This document shows positions 56,758 to 58,337 of a DNA stretch of 58,337 bases, piece after piece. The position numbers and the translations under genes are program-made. This DNA comes from Streptococcus loxodontisalivarius (GTDB lineage: Bacteria; Bacillota; Bacilli; Lactobacillales; Streptococcaceae): contig NZ_JAFBEH010000007.1 of the NCBI RefSeq assembly GCF_016908645.1, positions 1-58,337 of the forward strand, given 5' to 3'. Below the pieces are notes generated by a model, which was given only the letters and a program-made list of their open reading frames with translations, had not been told where the DNA came from and did no database searches. How positions within the stretch are numbered: position 1 is the stretch's first letter; every line of letters starts with the position of its first letter.

Positions 56758-57315
56758 TCACTTGTAGCCTTGACTAGCCAGAAAGCGCTCAATCTGATCT
56801 AGGTTATCAGCAAAGAGAGTCTTTTGTGCGACCTTCGCATCTAGAAAACCAGAGGCAACCATGGCCTCAAACTGAGCCTTTAGAGGATTATAGTAACCAT
56901 TGATATTCAGTAAAATGCAGGGCTTATCATGCTGACCAACACGCGCCAAAGAGATTGCTTCCGAAATCTCCTCAAGAGTCCCTGGACCACCAGGCAGAGC
57001 AAGGAGGATATCACCCTTTTCAATCATCAGTTGCTTACGTTCACTCATTGTCTCTACAACAGTCAGGTCTGTCAAACCAGCGTGAGCAATCTCACGATCT
57101 CTCAGAAAAGTTGGTATATAGCCGAAAACTTGTCTTCCACCAGCCAAGACTGTATCTGCTAATATTCCCATCAGCCCAACCTTACTGCCACCATAAACCA
57201 GATCATAGCCAGAATCTACCAACCACTGTCCAAGCTCAAGTGTTGCCTCTTTAAAACTGTCATCCTTACCTAAACTAGCGCCCAAATATACGGTCACTCT
57301 CATTGTCATTCTCAC
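56758..57315 (-). CDS. LOG family protein (TIGR00730)
   Basis: 185 aa by the GTG at 57315; ATG codons at 57309 and 57303 (giving MRVTVYLG) are plausible starts too. The Rossmann-like fold carries the LOG motif PGGPGTLEEISEAIS near 110, plus GGSKVGLMG. LOG enzymes are nucleoside 5-prime-monophosphate phosphoribohydrolases, once misnamed lysine decarboxylases. Probably an operon with the nucleotidyltransferase gene. Confidence 0.92.
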   Translation of the reverse strand: MRMTMRVTVYLGASLGKDDSFKEATLELGQWLVDSGYDLVYGGSKVGLMGILADTVLAGGRQVFGYIPTFLRDREIAHAGLTDLTVVETMSERKQLMIEKGDILLALPGGPGTLEEISEAISLARVGQHDKPCILLNINGYYNPLKAQFEAMVASGFLDAKVAQKTLFADNLDQIERFLASQGYK

Positions 57316-57360
57316 TTTCTTTCAATCTACTTCTATTGCTTTAATCATAACACAAAAGCA

Positions 57361-57395
57361 AAAAAGAGGCTGGCCTTAGCCAACCTCTTCTTTTT
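57361..57395 (-). terminator. Hairpin terminator at the ISL3 boundary
   Basis: Leftward AAGAGGTTGGC, loop, GCCAGCCTCTTTTTT. It abuts the left end of the insertion element. It would stop leftward transcripts coming from the right, presumably from a gene displaced by the insertion. Confidence 0.7.
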
Positions 57396-57514
57396 GGCTC
57401 TATAATTTCTGTAGTGGGTAAACCCACCATAGAGATTGTAGGGCTTTTTGAGTATAAAAAAGTCCCACATGACCTATAATGAAAAGCGACAAAACCATCA
57501 TTAGAAAGATTCAT

Positions 57515-58337
57515 ATGGAACAAATAGATTATATCAAAGACTCGCTCGATATTAAAGACCCTAACATCACTTTTGAAAAAGAATTTGATAAATTTTCAAC
57601 TCACAAAGTCTTTTATGCCAAATTAGATTACGATGCGCCGCAATGCTCCAGCTGCCAAGAAAAAATGGCTAAGTATGACTTCCAAAAGCCCTGCAAGATT
57701 CCGTACTTGGAGATGGTGGGCTACAAGGTTCTCATTCGTCTCAAAAAGCGCCGTTTTAAGTGTAAATCTTGCGGAAAAATGGCTGTCGCTAAGACTTCGC
57801 TTGTTCGAGAAAACCATCAAATCCCCAATATTGTCAACCTCAAAATCACGGAGAAACTCATGAGCCGTGAGGCTATGTCCAACATCGCTAGCGACCTTGC
57901 CATCTCTGTTTCAACTGTCTATCGCCAACTTAACCGCTTTGAAAGTAAGACTGATTTGAACTGGCTTCCTGAAAATATGTCTTGAGACGAGTATGCCTTC
58001 AAGAAGGGGAAAATGAGCTTTATCGCTCAGGATTACGATTCTAACAAGATTATCGCTATTCTTGATGGACGCACGCAGGCTGTCATCAGAAACCACTTTC
58101 TGCGCTATTCTCACAAGGTTCGCAGACGCGTTAAAGTCATAACAATGGACATGTTCAGCCCTTACTATGGACTTGCCAAATCCCTTCGCTCTGTTATTTT
58201 CAAGCTCAGGCTGAAACAGTCTATCCCCAGACTGTTTCACTCCCTAACGCTAAAATTGTCCTGGATAGATTTCACATTGTCCAAAATCTATCTCGTGCTA
58301 TGAACCGATTGCGTGTTCAAATCATGAACCAATTTGA
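57515..58337 (+). pseudogene. ISL3-family transposase, broken
   Basis: From ATG 57515 the frame gives an ISL3/IS1167-type transposase: N-terminal zinc ribbon (CSSC, CKSC), HTH and the start of the DDE domain (DEYAFKKGKMSF, ITMDMFSPYYGLAK). Two lesions are visible. A TGA at 57983-57985 replaces the Trp codon expected in MSWDEYAF. Between SL (58186) and PNAKIVLDRFH (58243 on) about 53 extra bases are inserted and shift the frame. They hold an ACAGT palindrome. The 3-prime end is cut by the window edge. Confidence 0.88.
58213..58238. repeat. ACAGT palindrome inserted in the transposase gene
   Basis: GAAACAGTCT/AGACTGTTTC arms around TATCCCC-type loop bases. A 34-base stretch (58211-58244) is the exact reverse complement of 21283-21316 in the luxS-mapZ gap. 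Its position inside an otherwise recognisable coding sequence shows it arrived by insertion. Confidence 0.85.

Larger units (their letters stand above)
57396..58337 (+). mobile_element. Left part of an ISL3-family (IS1167-like) insertion sequence
   Basis: The left end begins GGCTCTATAATTTCTG, the usual ISL3 terminal repeat, and is followed by the transposase gene. The right end is beyond the window, so length and target duplication cannot be seen. Confidence 0.75.

Noticed and set aside
57341..57523. Leftward 60-codon frame across the ISL3 left end
   Set aside because: It spans the insertion boundary and a terminator and is antisense to the transposase start.

Overview
The window is chromosomal DNA from a low-GC Gram-positive coccus, almost certainly an oral Streptococcus of the mitis/sanguinis group. 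The evidence is MapZ, GpsB, StkP and LiaFSR of streptococcal type, a competence comFA/comFC pair with a ComX-type combox, a type B RNase P RNA, a lactococcin-972-type bacteriocin, and an IS1167-like ISL3 transposase. The order pppL-stkP-liaFSR-HAD/PPIase-S1-cysK-yigZ-comFA-comFC-hpf is the layout I associate with S. mutans and S. sanguinis rather than pneumococcus. I cannot name the species.

Layout. 1-300: three tandem rRNA-type promoters firing leftward, so an rRNA operon probably starts just outside the window. 300-4700: hpf, the competence genes comFC and comFA, and divergent yigZ and cysK. 4700-20300: a long leftward block with an S1 protein, a HAD-cyclophilin fusion, liaR/liaS/liaF, stkP, pppL, rsmB, fmt, a small membrane protein, priA, rpoZ, gmk and rny. 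20400-31900: luxS, mapZ, an rRNA methyltransferase, rnpB, gpsB, a DUF1273 gene, divergent recU-pbp1a, pepC and a GT8-type glycosyltransferase. 32200-41500: nadE, pncB, an amino-acid permease, DUF896, glyS, glyQ (with T-box) and nagA. 41500-44600: a bacteriocin cassette (lactococcin-972-like peptide, large membrane protein, ABC ATPase). 44700-53000: nptA, a repeat-containing surface protein, ygjV, degV/tetR, a Cof phosphatase, a TRIC channel, an unrecognised protein and a second TetR. 53000-57300: copY-copA-copZ, a nucleotidyltransferase and a LOG-family protein. 57396-end: the left part of a decayed ISL3 element.

Functional threads. Cell-wall and division control is clustered: StkP and PppL, the envelope-stress system LiaFSR, MapZ (a known StkP substrate in pneumococcus), GpsB and PBP1a. 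Copper export and the bacteriocin cassette are accessory modules with visible regulatory sites.

The most unusual content is intergenic. At least eight units at five loci belong to a family of about 105-180 bp with conserved ends. Their internal stems differ in sequence but stay complementary, which is compensatory change. They lie upstream of liaR, fmt, pepC, glyS and the TRIC gene, and in two cases they abut start codons with no Shine-Dalgarno sequence. A second family of short ACAGT palindromes occurs at seven places, one of them inside the transposase gene, so it appears to be mobile.
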